61,481 bases of DNA, taken from Gammaproteobacteria bacterium (GTDB lineage Bacteria; Pseudomonadota; Gammaproteobacteria; Steroidobacterales; Steroidobacteraceae). The stretch lies in the NCBI GenBank assembly GCA_025358295.1, contig JANYJY010000073.1:1-61481 (forward strand), in the 5' to 3' direction. This document shows, piece by piece, positions 8,221-16,692 of this stretch (position 1 is the first letter of the stretch; the number at the start of each line of letters is the position of its first letter). A model generated the notes under the pieces. That model saw nothing but the letters and a program-made list of their open reading frames with translations. It was not told where the DNA came from and did no database searches. The position numbers were made by a program, and so were the translations under genes.

Positions 8221-11019
8221 ATGGCGGCGAACCCCAGCAGTCACTCGATCTCTGCAGTCTTCGAGAACACCGCGGCGATGTTCTCGGGGCGCGACTTCCT
8301 GCATATCCCCGCCGAGGCCTGCCGAGATTATGCCGACGGCCCGATCACCCTGACCTACAGCGAGGCTGCCACTCGCGTCGACGCGCTGGCGTCTCAACTA
8401 CGGGCCGCCGGCTACGGACCTGGCCACAGGGTGGCCCTCGCACTCGACAACAGGCCGGAGTTCTTTCTGTATTTCCTGGCTTTGGCCAGGGTGGAGGTCA
8501 GTGTCGTACCGCTCAATGCGGGCATGAGCGTCGCCGAATTGGCCTATGTGGTCGGCCACTCGGACGTGGTCCTGGTTGTGACGCATCAAGGCCATGCGGC
8601 TCACATCCTTGCTGCAGTGCCCTCCTCGACCTCCCTTCATGTCCTCAGCCCATCCGAAGCAGCGCTGCCGCGAGCGGCTGGATCGCGCATCGCGGAACCG
8701 GGCGAGGCGGCGCTCCTCTATACATCCGGAACGACCGGAACTCCTAAGGGCTGCATCCTTGCCCAGCAGTACTTTCTTGAAGTCGGCCGCCTGTATACCG
8801 AGCTCGGCGGCTACTGTCGTTTCGATCGCACTGCTGACCGGCTTGCCACGCCGCTTCCCGTCACGCACATGAATGCTCTCGCGGTGTCCTTCATGGCCAT
8901 GCTCATGACGGGAGGTTGCCTCATCCAGCTCGACCGCTTTCATCCATCGACTTGGTGGCGCTCGATTCGAGCCAGCCGGGCCACCGCGTTTCACTATCTC
9001 GGCGTCATGCCGGCAATGTTGTTGAACGCGCCCGCAGCGGCTGACGACAATGTGGCAGCGCAGGTGCGTTTCGCCTTCGGCGCAGGCGTGGATCCGCGTC
9101 ATCAGGCCGCATTCGAGGCGCGCTTCGGTGTGCCCTTGATCGAAGCCTGGGCCATGACGGAGACCGGCGCAGGCGCCTGGATAACGGCGAACCACGAGCC
9201 GCGTCATGTGGGGCAACGCTGCTTCGGTAAACCGCCGGCAGACTTGGCGTATCGCATCGTCGACGACGGCGGGAGCGATGTGGCCGCGGGAACCGCGGGA
9301 GAATTGCTGGTAAGGCGGTCGGGGGATGATCCTCGCCGGGGATTCTTTGCCGGCTACTACAAAGACGAGCTGGCGACGTCGCAGGCCTGGTCCGGCGGTT
9401 GGTTTCATACCGGCGATCTGGTGCGGGCGGGTGAAGACCAGTCCTTCTACTTCGTGGACCGCTCTAAGAATGTCATCCGTCGCAGCGGCGAGAACATTGC
9501 GGCCGTCGAAGTGGAAAGCGCGCTACAGACAGAGCCCTTGGTGCTGGCCTCAGCCGCTTGTCCCGTCGCGGATGATGTGCGCGGCGAGGAGGTGTTTGCA
9601 TTCGTCGTCTTGCGCCCGGGAATCTCTCCGTCTTTGGATACCGCCGTCCGGCTGCAGGCTCACTGCCTGCAGCAATTGGCCTACTACAAGGCACCCGCCT
9701 ACGTTGCATTCTGCACCGAGCTACCGCAAACCGCATCGCAAAAACTGGCGCGCGCGCAGATCAGATCGCTCGCCGCCGGCGCCATCCGTTCGGCGCAGGC
9801 TTTCGATCTGCGTTACTCGAAGAGACGCGCTGTTCGCGAGCCCGTGCGCAGCGCCATCAGGGACTACGACGATGTCGTGTTGGCCGCACCCGTCACAGTG
9901 CCTTATGCGCGCTACTCGGTACACAGCGCCCACTGGTTCGTCGCTCAAACGCTGGCGCAGCTCATCAAAGTGTCCGGCCTGCACAAAGTCGACATCGACG
10001 GACTGAGTGTGGGCAGCTTTACGCTGGCGCCGGACACCGCCATCGGGCTTACCCAACATCTGGGGGTGACGGTACGATGGCTCGACTATGTACCGCTCGG
10101 CGGCGCCTGCGGCATCGTCAGCATGCGTCACGCGCTGCGTGCGGTGCAGGCAGGTGATGCCGAGGTCGTTGCCTGCATCGGCGCCGACACCAATCACGTC
10201 GATTCTTTCCGGCAAAGTCTTGGCAATTTCAGCGTATTCGCGCGCGACGCCGTGTTCCCCTACGGATCCGGCGGTCCCAATGCCAGCTTCGCTTTTCTGA
10301 CCTCGCACTACATGCGCACTTACGGCGCCACCCGTGAGGATTTCGGCAAGCTCTGCCTGGCGCAGCGCGACAACGCACTCGGCTATCCATTCGCCATGTT
10401 CAAAAGGAAATTGACCCTGGAGGAATATCTCTCGGCACGGCTTATTGCGGATCCGATTCGGCTGTTCGATTGCGTGATGCCCTGCGCCGGCGCCGAGGGC
10501 TTCTTGGTCATGCGGCGCCAACGCGCCGTGGAGTTGGGGCTACCTTATGTGCGAGTGCGCTCCACCTGCGAGCGGCACAATGCCTATCCGGAAGATCCGA
10601 TCCAAAGCCGGGGCGGCTGGATTCTGGACCGAGAACATCTCTATGGTGCGGCAGGAGTCGAACCCGCCGATATCGACTTCGTCCAGACGTACGACGATTA
10701 TCCGGTGATGTCGGTCATTCAGCTCGAGGATCTCGGTTTCTGCGCCAAGGGCGAGGGACCGGATTTCATTCGCCGTCATTCCTTCACCACGGCGGGTTCT
10801 TTTCCCCTCAACACCAGCGGCGGCCAGCTCTCAGTCGGACAAGCAGGCTGTGCGGCTGGTTTTTTGGGACTGATCGAGTCCATAAGGCAGCTCACGGGGC
10901 GCAATTTGGCGCTTCCCGTTCCCGATGCGCGCTTCGGCATCGCCGTAGGCTTCGGCATGATCACCTACGACCGAGGATTGAGCTCGGGGGCCGCCATCCT
11001 CAGCCGGGCGGACGCATGA
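8221..11019 (+). CDS. Acyl-CoA ligase fused to a thiolase-like (Ltp/SCP-x type) domain
   Basis: 932-residue two-domain protein. Residues 1 to about 530 form an ANL-superfamily ligase: P-loop LLYTSGTTGTPKG (about 165-177), MTETGAG (about 311), hinge GWFHTGDL (about 394-401) and the C-terminal catalytic lysine region TASQKLAR (about 505). Residues from about 545 form a thiolase-fold domain of the lipid-transfer-protein type: a cysteine in GGACG (residue 630), the strand YDDYPVMSV and NTSGGQLSVGQAG (from residue 864), where classical thiolases have GHP. It should activate an acid to its CoA ester and carry out a C-C bond reaction on CoA esters. It overlaps the next gene in an ATGA; that gene supplies the DUF35 partner usual for this thiolase type. 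Confidence 0.9.
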   Translation: MAANPSSHSISAVFENTAAMFSGRDFLHIPAEACRDYADGPITLTYSEAATRVDALASQLRAAGYGPGHRVALALDNRPEFFLYFLALARVEVSVVPLNAGMSVAELAYVVGHSDVVLVVTHQGHAAHILAAVPSSTSLHVLSPSEAALPRAAGSRIAEPGEAALLYTSGTTGTPKGCILAQQYFLEVGRLYTELGGYCRFDRTADRLATPLPVTHMNALAVSFMAMLMTGGCLIQLDRFHPSTWWRSIRASRATAFHYLGVMPAMLLNAPAAADDNVAAQVRFAFGAGVDPRHQAAFEARFGVPLIEAWAMTETGAGAWITANHEPRHVGQRCFGKPPADLAYRIVDDGGSDVAAGTAGELLVRRSGDDPRRGFFAGYYKDELATSQAWSGGWFHTGDLVRAGEDQSFYFVDRSKNVIRRSGENIAAVEVESALQTEPLVLASAACPVADDVRGEEVFAFVVLRPGISPSLDTAVRLQAHCLQQLAYYKAPAYVAFCTELPQTASQKLARAQIRSLAAGAIRSAQAFDLRYSKRRAVREPVRSAIRDYDDVVLAAPVTVPYARYSVHSAHWFVAQTLAQLIKVSGLHKVDIDGLSVGSFTLAPDTAIGLTQHLGVTVRWLDYVPLGGACGIVSMRHALRAVQAGDAEVVACIGADTNHVDSFRQSLGNFSVFARDAVFPYGSGGPNASFAFLTSHYMRTYGATREDFGKLCLAQRDNALGYPFAMFKRKLTLEEYLSARLIADPIRLFDCVMPCAGAEGFLVMRRQRAVELGLPYVRVRSTCERHNAYPEDPIQSRGGWILDREHLYGAAGVEPADIDFVQTYDDYPVMSVIQLEDLGFCAKGEGPDFIRRHSFTTAGSFPLNTSGGQLSVGQAGCAAGFLGLIESIRQLTGRNLALPVPDARFGIAVGFGMITYDRGLSSGAAILSRADA

Positions 11020-12203
11020 TTCCGCCTTCGGCAAGATCACGCGCAGCACTTGGCTTAACGGCGTCGGCCGCGCTCGGCCGTTTCGAATTGCAGATCTGCA
11101 GTGCCTGTGCTGCCGTTCAATATCCCGCGCGTGAAACCTGCCATCGGTGTCTCTCCGGTTCGCTACACTGGCGTGAACAACCGGGCACGGGCGAGCTGAT
11201 CGCCGACACAATCGTGCGTCACAGCAACGACATGTATTTCCAGGAGCGCCTTCCCTGGCGACTCGGCTTGGTTAGACTGGATGCGGGGCCGACCGCCGTC
11301 GTGCATCTGCATGGAGGCTGTGCCCCTGCTCCCAGCCGCGTGCGCGTTGCCGCCAGGCTCGACAAATCCGGCCACGGTGTTCTTTTAGCCTTTCCCATTG
11401 ACGAGGTGCCGAACATGGCAGATGACCGCCAACTGCGTGAAATGACTTGCGATCCGCAGCGTCGAAGAGTGCTGGTGACCGACGGCAAAACGGCGGTGGG
11501 CCAAGCCGTGGTGCACGCCTTGATCGCTGCCGGCGCCGACCTTGTATGGGTAGGTTATGCCGAACCGTGGAAGGAATCTGCGGAGTTCGCAGCGCTTGGC
11601 GCATTGTCGCGGGCTGCGCTGCTGCCACTCGACCTGACCAACGCTCAATCAGTCAAGAAAGTCGCCGCTGAAATCGGTGGCGACGTGGACATCCTGATCA
11701 ATACCGCGGAAGTACATCGCGCCTGCGGGATTGCCTCACCGAGCGGAGATGAGGCCGCCCGTTCGGAAATGGATGTCAATTACTTCGGACTGCTGCGGCT
11801 CGCCCAAGAGTTCGCTCCGGCCATGCGGTATCGAGGCGCCGACGGCGAATCGAGCGCCACAGCCTGGGTCAACTTGCTGTCGGTGTATGCGCTCAGCAAC
11901 TTCCCCGCTCACGGGACCTACTCGGCTTCGAAGGCAGCTGCTTTGTCTCTGGCGCAATGTCTGCGGGCCGAGATGCGCAGCGCCGGTGTACGGGTGATCA
12001 ATATATTTCCTGGACCTATCGAGGACGAGTGGAATCAGATGTTGCCGCCGCCAAAAATGACTCCGGCCGCTTTGGCCAGAGCCGTGGTCAAAGCGCTCCA
12101 AGACGGCGTTGAGGACGTGTATCCGGGCGACGTCGCGCAGGAGTGGTTCACACGTTGGCGCGAGAACCCCAAGGTCCTCGAAAAGGAATTAAGCGCTGGA
12201 TGA
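11016..12203 (+). CDS. DUF35 zinc-ribbon/OB-fold domain fused to an SDR
   Basis: 395-residue fusion. The N-terminal part has a four-cysteine zinc ribbon (Cys28, Cys31, Cys42, Cys45) and an OB-fold, as in the DUF35 partners of thiolase-like enzymes (BbsA, ChsH2). From about residue 150 there is an SDR with the TYSASK active-site motif and a FPGP loop, but its glycine motif is TDGKTAVG, weaker than the canonical TGxxxGIG. The ATG overlaps the preceding stop by four bases; longer frames start inside the thiolase. The gene set thiolase + DUF35 + SDR matches the enzymes that finish beta-oxidation of benzylsuccinate, here in two fusions. The actual substrate is unknown. Confidence 0.87.
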   Translation: MIPPSARSRAALGLTASAALGRFELQICSACAAVQYPARETCHRCLSGSLHWREQPGTGELIADTIVRHSNDMYFQERLPWRLGLVRLDAGPTAVVHLHGGCAPAPSRVRVAARLDKSGHGVLLAFPIDEVPNMADDRQLREMTCDPQRRRVLVTDGKTAVGQAVVHALIAAGADLVWVGYAEPWKESAEFAALGALSRAALLPLDLTNAQSVKKVAAEIGGDVDILINTAEVHRACGIASPSGDEAARSEMDVNYFGLLRLAQEFAPAMRYRGADGESSATAWVNLLSVYALSNFPAHGTYSASKAAALSLAQCLRAEMRSAGVRVINIFPGPIEDEWNQMLPPPKMTPAALARAVVKALQDGVEDVYPGDVAQEWFTRWRENPKVLEKELSAG

Positions 12204-12216
12204 GAGCCCGCCGCCG

Positions 12217-13278
12217 TTACTGAATCTTTCCCTTCAATGTCGTCGACGGCGAAACGCCGATTTGCTCTTTGTAGTACTGCGCGTACCGGCCGAAATTAAC
12301 GATGCCGACATTCATCATCAAATTCGTCACCCCGGCGGTCTCGTCCGCCGCCAGAAGCGCCTGATGCAGCGCCTCGACGCGCGCCCGACGGATGTATTCC
12401 GCCGGCGTCACATTAAAAGCCTTGCGAAACCCGTTCTGCAAGGTTCGGGGCGTGACGCCGACCCGCGCGGCGATGTCCGTGATTGAAATGCCTTCGGCGA
12501 GGTGGTCGTGAACATAATCGCGGGCGCGGCCGACATGCCACGCAGTCGCGCGCTTCATCGGCTCCTCGATTGCTTCCGAGTGGTTGTGAGGCGCCGCGCT
12601 CAACATGATTTCCATCAAGGTGCGCGAATACTGTTTGCGCACCCCTTCGTTCGCCAGCGCCGCGGGCGCCGTGGCGGAGACATGGCAAATATGCGCAACG
12701 AGTTCGCACCAGGCGCGTGCGAAATCGCTGTCCATCGGAATCTCAAGATTGAACAGCAGCGCCTTGCGCGCTGGGCGCCGCAGTTTCGCCGCCAAAGTCT
12801 CCAGCAGCGCCTGGCGCGACACGCGCACGGTTAAATGTTGGCACTGCGCCGTCATGCGGATCTTGGTGTGTTCGGTCGGCTCGGTGATGACGATGGAACG
12901 GGGCGAGGTGATGGCGGTACGGTCGCCGGACCATAACTGACCCTCGCCCGCCAGGGTCCATTTCACCAGATAGGTGTCGCCGATACAGCCGGCGTCGATG
13001 TCCACATCGAAGCCGTAGCGCAGGTTCGTCAAGCCGCAGCCGCCCAGATCGAGCGACGACAAAAAGGCCACGCTCCGGCGCGGCGGCTCATTGACCTTGA
13101 GCCGGTGGGGGCAAATGGCGGCCCTTACCAGGCTGGTCGCCTCATCCAGAGTATCCGCCGTAAACATGCCGCGCGGATCGGGTATGGGTGACAGTTCCCT
13201 CCCCCGGGTTATCGCCTGTAACGTCACGATGAATCCTCTTAGAACATCCTTGGCCGGAGTGTATATCAACGGCCCCAT
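12217..13278 (-). CDS. AraC-family transcriptional regulator
   Basis: 353-residue regulator. The C-terminal 100 residues hold two helix-turn-helix motifs: ITDIAARVGVTPRTLQNGF, then the second around VGIVNFGRYAQYYKEQIGVSP. The N-terminal 200 residues resemble the AraC-binding-like ligand/dimerisation domain. It is transcribed away from the amine dehydrogenase operon (start 96 bases from aauB) and converges with the DUF35-SDR gene. This makes it the likely local activator of one or both catabolic operons (inference). Confidence 0.92.
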   Translation of the reverse strand: MGPLIYTPAKDVLRGFIVTLQAITRGRELSPIPDPRGMFTADTLDEATSLVRAAICPHRLKVNEPPRRSVAFLSSLDLGGCGLTNLRYGFDVDIDAGCIGDTYLVKWTLAGEGQLWSGDRTAITSPRSIVITEPTEHTKIRMTAQCQHLTVRVSRQALLETLAAKLRRPARKALLFNLEIPMDSDFARAWCELVAHICHVSATAPAALANEGVRKQYSRTLMEIMLSAAPHNHSEAIEEPMKRATAWHVGRARDYVHDHLAEGISITDIAARVGVTPRTLQNGFRKAFNVTPAEYIRRARVEALHQALLAADETAGVTNLMMNVGIVNFGRYAQYYKEQIGVSPSTTLKGKIQ

Positions 13279-13339
13279 TTGCCGCTTGGATCCGAGGCGC
13301 CGAGCCTTCGCGTTGCGGATAGCGAAGTCGTTTTTCCTA

Positions 13340-13352
13340 TGTCAGACTGGCA
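13340..13352. promoter_or_regulatory. Small inverted repeat upstream of aauB
   Basis: TGTCAGACTGGCA is an imperfect inverted repeat (6-base arms, one mismatch, 1-base centre) in the 96-base gap between the AraC-type regulator and aauB, about 22 bases before the aauB ATG. It could be an operator for the divergent regulator, but a chance occurrence cannot be excluded. Confidence 0.25.
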
Positions 13353-13374
13353 CGAAATAGAGTGAGAATCGACC

Positions 13375-14517
13375 ATGCGACTCCTAGTCAACGCTCTTTT
13401 GCTATGCACCTCGCTGGCCGGGTCTGCCTTTGCAGATCTGCCGTCGGATACCGAACACGGCTCTCAGGTGGCGACTCTGCAGGTTCCGCCCCCGAAACAC
13501 TGGGTATGGGTCAATGATTTTGTGTTTCCGCACATGGCTGACGGGATGGCCTATTTGATCGACGGGGATTCAGGCCGTTACCTGGGAACCCTCAGCACGG
13601 GCTACGGCTTTGCCCGCGTGGTTCTTCCCCGCGACGGCAAGCTCATCTATTCGCCGGAAACCTACTTCTCGCGTGGCACCCGCGGCAAGCGCACGGATGT
13701 CGTCACCGTCTACGATGCCGGCACTCTGAAGCCCTTGGGCGAAATTCCCATCCCGGCCAAGCGTTCGTCCAACATGCCGATGATGTCCAATTCCGTAATG
13801 ACGGACGACGAGCGCTTTCTGCTGATCTATAACTTCAATCCGGCACAGAGCGTCACCGTGGTCGACATCAAGACGCGCAAGTTCGTTCGGGAAATCGAAA
13901 CGCCCGGATGTGCATTGGTCTATCCAACGGGGCCGCGGTCGTTCTTTTCGGTGTGCGGCGACGGCTCCTTATTGCTTGCCGACGTCGACGACAGCGGCGC
14001 CGCGCACCAGAAGCGCACCAAGCCGGTGTTCGATATGTCTGCCGATCCGGTGACCGAGAAGGCCGTACGTATCGGTGACACTTGGTATTTCGTGTCGTTC
14101 GCCGGACGCATTTATCCGCTCAAGGCCGATGCGCATGAGGCAACCGTGGGAGCGAGTTGGTGGCTGACGTCCGACGCCGAGCGCAAAGCCGGTTGGCGGC
14201 CCGGCGGCATTCAGCAATTGGCCGTGAATGCGCAAAAATCGCGTCTGTACTCGATCATGCATCGCGGCGGAGTTGAGACGCACAAGGATCCGGGTAAAGA
14301 CGTTTGGGTCTACGATGTGTCGACTCATCAGCGAGTGCAGCAATTCAGCTTGAAAAATCTGGCTACGTCGATTCAATTATCGCCCGACGAGCAGCCTTTG
14401 ATGTACAGCATCTTCATCGACGGTACGGATCTCGACATCTATGACGCGGCCAGCGGCAAGCTGCTGCGATCGGTCGCTCATGTCGGCACGACGCCGACCA
14501 TCATGGTTACTCCCTAG
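13375..14517 (+). CDS. aauB: Aromatic amine dehydrogenase large (beta-propeller) subunit
   Basis: 380-residue periplasmic propeller subunit of a TTQ-dependent amine dehydrogenase. A Sec signal peptide ends near residue 20 (GSAFA). Segments such as TRGKRTDVVTVYDA, PRSFFSVCGDGSLL and the WxPGG turn match, from memory, the large subunit of Alcaligenes aromatic amine dehydrogenase. It is the first gene of a B-E-D-A operon. The enzyme deaminates a primary amine to aldehyde and ammonia in the periplasm; the large subunit scaffolds the catalytic small subunit. Confidence 0.92.
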   Translation: MRLLVNALLLCTSLAGSAFADLPSDTEHGSQVATLQVPPPKHWVWVNDFVFPHMADGMAYLIDGDSGRYLGTLSTGYGFARVVLPRDGKLIYSPETYFSRGTRGKRTDVVTVYDAGTLKPLGEIPIPAKRSSNMPMMSNSVMTDDERFLLIYNFNPAQSVTVVDIKTRKFVREIETPGCALVYPTGPRSFFSVCGDGSLLLADVDDSGAAHQKRTKPVFDMSADPVTEKAVRIGDTWYFVSFAGRIYPLKADAHEATVGASWWLTSDAERKAGWRPGGIQQLAVNAQKSRLYSIMHRGGVETHKDPGKDVWVYDVSTHQRVQQFSLKNLATSIQLSPDEQPLMYSIFIDGTDLDIYDAASGKLLRSVAHVGTTPTIMVTP

Positions 14518-14527
14518 AAGCGCTACC

Positions 14528-15070
14528 GTGCTCGACCCCGCCATCGGATACTTGATCATTGCCGGCAGCGCGCTTTTATTCGTGAGTGCGGCCGCACATA
14601 AATTACGCGACCTGGCGCGGTTCACCGAAATATTCGCGGCGTACAATGTGTTGCCCGATGCGCTGTCGCGGCGACTGGCATGGAGTATTCCCTGTGTGGA
14701 GCTGGGCGTCGGCGCTGCCCTGCTGTGGCCGGCGGGCCGCAACACGGCGGTTCCCGCAGCGATGGCCGTACTGATTGCTTACGCGGCAGGCATCGGCATC
14801 AATCTACTGCGCGGCCGGGTCGATCTGGATTGCGGCTGCGGTGCTGCCCGCGATCGACGGGGCATTGCCGCTTGGATGGTATGGCGTAACCTGATGCTCG
14901 CTGCCGCCCTTGGCCTCGCGCTCTTGCCCTGGTCGACCCGCTCATTGAAATTGACCGATGTGCTGACGCTCGTCGGGGGGCTGTTGGTCGGGGTCATTTT
15001 GTACGCCTCACTGGACCGCCTGCTGGGTGACGTTGCCCGCAAGGGTCTGCTGCTGAGGAGCACGTCGTGA
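14528..15070 (+). CDS. mauE: MauE-type membrane protein for amine dehydrogenase maturation
   Basis: 180-residue integral membrane protein with about four to five hydrophobic helices, a DoxX-like fold and a DLDCGCG segment. MauE is required with MauD for processing and disulfide formation of the small subunit. I chose the GTG at 14528, ten bases after the aauB stop; a longer frame would overlap aauB by 77 bases. It overlaps mauD in a GTGA. Confidence 0.88.
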   Translation: MLDPAIGYLIIAGSALLFVSAAAHKLRDLARFTEIFAAYNVLPDALSRRLAWSIPCVELGVGAALLWPAGRNTAVPAAMAVLIAYAAGIGINLLRGRVDLDCGCGAARDRRGIAAWMVWRNLMLAAALGLALLPWSTRSLKLTDVLTLVGGLLVGVILYASLDRLLGDVARKGLLLRSTS

Positions 15071-15675
15071 CGGCGCTGGCCATTTCCAATGTCGTGCTTT
15101 GGTTGGTGGTCATCGCCTTGTCCGTCGCATTGTTGGCCGTCATCCGTCAGCTGGGCGTGTTGCATGAGCGCATTGCGCCGGTCGGCGCACTGATGCTGGC
15201 CAAGGGACTTAAAGTGGGCGAACTCGCCCCGACGATTGCCGCTGAGGATCTGGACGGCCGTGCCATCACGGTGGGAGCCGTGCGCAGCGACGGGCGCGCC
15301 ACCTTGGTCGTATTCGTGTCACCGACCTGCCCCGTATGCAAGACCTTGCTACCGGCCTTGAAATCGAGCCTGGCAGCGGAGCGAGACTGGCTCGACATCA
15401 TTCTCGCCAGCGACGGCGAGGCCGGCAGTCAGCGGGATTTCGTGACTGCGCAGCGTTTGAATGCCTTCCCCTACATTGTTTCCGCGCCGCTGGGCATTTC
15501 GTACCAGGTGAGCAGGCTGCCGTTTGCGGTGCTGATCGATGCGGAAGGCGTGCTAAGAGCACGCGGAATCGTGAACTCTCGGGAACACCTGGAAAGTCTA
15601 TTCGAGGCCAAACGCTTGGGTTTCGCATCGATTCAGGATTATTTTGAAGCGGCGATGCAGAATCAGGCGGCTTGA
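15067..15675 (+). CDS. mauD: MauD-type thioredoxin-fold disulfide protein
   Basis: 202-residue protein with one N-terminal membrane anchor (about residues 5-25) and a periplasmic thioredoxin-like domain carrying the redox motif CPVC (about residues 89-92). MauD helps form or isomerise the disulfides of the small subunit, which here has many cysteines. The GTG start overlaps the mauE stop by four bases, so the two are coupled. Confidence 0.9.
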   Translation: MTALAISNVVLWLVVIALSVALLAVIRQLGVLHERIAPVGALMLAKGLKVGELAPTIAAEDLDGRAITVGAVRSDGRATLVVFVSPTCPVCKTLLPALKSSLAAERDWLDIILASDGEAGSQRDFVTAQRLNAFPYIVSAPLGISYQVSRLPFAVLIDAEGVLRARGIVNSREHLESLFEAKRLGFASIQDYFEAAMQNQAA

Positions 15676-15702
15676 GCATTCGCGGGCTCAGCGAGGATTA
15701 CT

Positions 15703-16227
15703 ATGAAATGGTTGGATGCATTCTCGGAAAAATCAGCCCGCACGCTGGCGCGGCGCACGTCGCGGCGCAGCGTACTGGCGGGCCTCGGATCACTGATCTT
15801 GGGCGCAACGACGGTGCCGTTGCTGCCGGTCGCGCGCGGTGCCGACACTAAACCTGCGGGCGGTGCGCCGAAGGCGGATCCGGGCGATCCTAATTCGTGC
15901 GATTACTGGCGGCACTGTGCCATCGATGGTTTCTTGTGCGGCTGTTGCGGTGGCTCGCAGTCAACCTGCCCGCCGGGCACCGATATGTCTCCGGTCACCT
16001 GGATCGGCACCTGCCACAATCCCAGCGACGGCAAGGACTATGTGATCTCCTATAACGATTGCTGCGGCAAAAGCTCCTGTGGGCGCTGCTTCTGTAACCG
16101 TAACGAAGGCGATACGGCGCTGTTTCAACCCGGTCAATCCAACGACTACAACTGGTGCTCCGGAAATGCAAAGGCGAATATTCCCTATCATTGTTCGACG
16201 GCGCGCATCGTAGGCACTGCCAAGTAG
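15703..16227 (+). CDS. aauA: Aromatic amine dehydrogenase small subunit (TTQ)
   Basis: 174-residue catalytic subunit. It has a long twin-arginine-type leader (RRTSRRSVLAG) and a mature part with over a dozen cysteines. The two tryptophans that form tryptophan tryptophylquinone are Trp100 (VTWIGTC) and Trp151 (YNWC), 51 residues apart exactly as in known enzymes (57 and 108 in methylamine dehydrogenase). The core CDYWRHCAIDGFLC and WIGTCHNPSDGKDY read much closer to aromatic amine dehydrogenase than to methylamine dehydrogenase (compared from memory). A GAGGA ribosome binding site precedes the ATG. TTQ formation normally needs further factors; no mauG is visible nearby. Confidence 0.95.
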   Translation: MKWLDAFSEKSARTLARRTSRRSVLAGLGSLILGATTVPLLPVARGADTKPAGGAPKADPGDPNSCDYWRHCAIDGFLCGCCGGSQSTCPPGTDMSPVTWIGTCHNPSDGKDYVISYNDCCGKSSCGRCFCNRNEGDTALFQPGQSNDYNWCSGNAKANIPYHCSTARIVGTAK

Positions 16228-16233
16228 TCGCCC

Positions 16234-16659
16234 GTGCGAATCCTATTCCGGGTCACCGCCACGATGCTTGCCTTGGCGGGGGCAAGCGCTGCCTGGGGCT
16301 ATGAGCCGGCGGTTAATTACCAGATTCGCTGCATGGGGTGTCATCTTGCCGACGGCTCCGGAACACCCGGGCGAATCCCGTCGGTGCGACGCTCGCTGGT
16401 GCTTTTTTCAGCGGTCCCGGAGGGACGAGACTACGTCGTCCGGGTGCCGGGCGTCGCGCAATCGCCGCTCTCCGATGCAGACACCGCCGCCTTGCTCAAT
16501 TGGATGGCAAGGAATCTCAGTGACGTCAAGGTTCCGGCGAACTACGTCGACTACTCGGAAGCAGAAGTTCACGGCTTGCGCGATCGTCCCTTGGCACAGG
16601 TCAAGGCCATTCGCGCGCGCTTGTGGAAGTCAGTCGGCGGCGCGGCGCCAACGCCTTAG
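16234..16659 (+). CDS. Small c-type cytochrome, probable electron acceptor of the amine dehydrogenase
   Basis: 141-residue secreted protein with a GTG start six bases after aauA. A signal peptide ends around residue 22 and a single haem-binding motif CMGCH follows shortly after. A methionine ligand is not obvious; Met170 does not exist in so short a chain, and WMARN is the best candidate. Its place directly after the small subunit matches my memory of the Alcaligenes aau cluster, where a monohaem cytochrome gene follows aauA. It probably accepts electrons from TTQ in place of amicyanin or azurin (inference). Confidence 0.82.
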   Translation: MRILFRVTATMLALAGASAAWGYEPAVNYQIRCMGCHLADGSGTPGRIPSVRRSLVLFSAVPEGRDYVVRVPGVAQSPLSDADTAALLNWMARNLSDVKVPANYVDYSEAEVHGLRDRPLAQVKAIRARLWKSVGGAAPTP

Positions 16660-16692
16660 CACGAATGGGGCTGATCGCAGGCTCGCTCCGTC

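Noticed and set aside
8398-9408. 336-codon minus-strand ORF
   Set aside because: It lies antisense to the CoA ligase domain, whose motifs are intact; the reverse frame has no known motif.
14441-14527. Upstream ATG for mauE
   Set aside because: It would add 29 arginine-rich residues inside aauB; the GTG at 14528 gives the normal MauE N-terminus.
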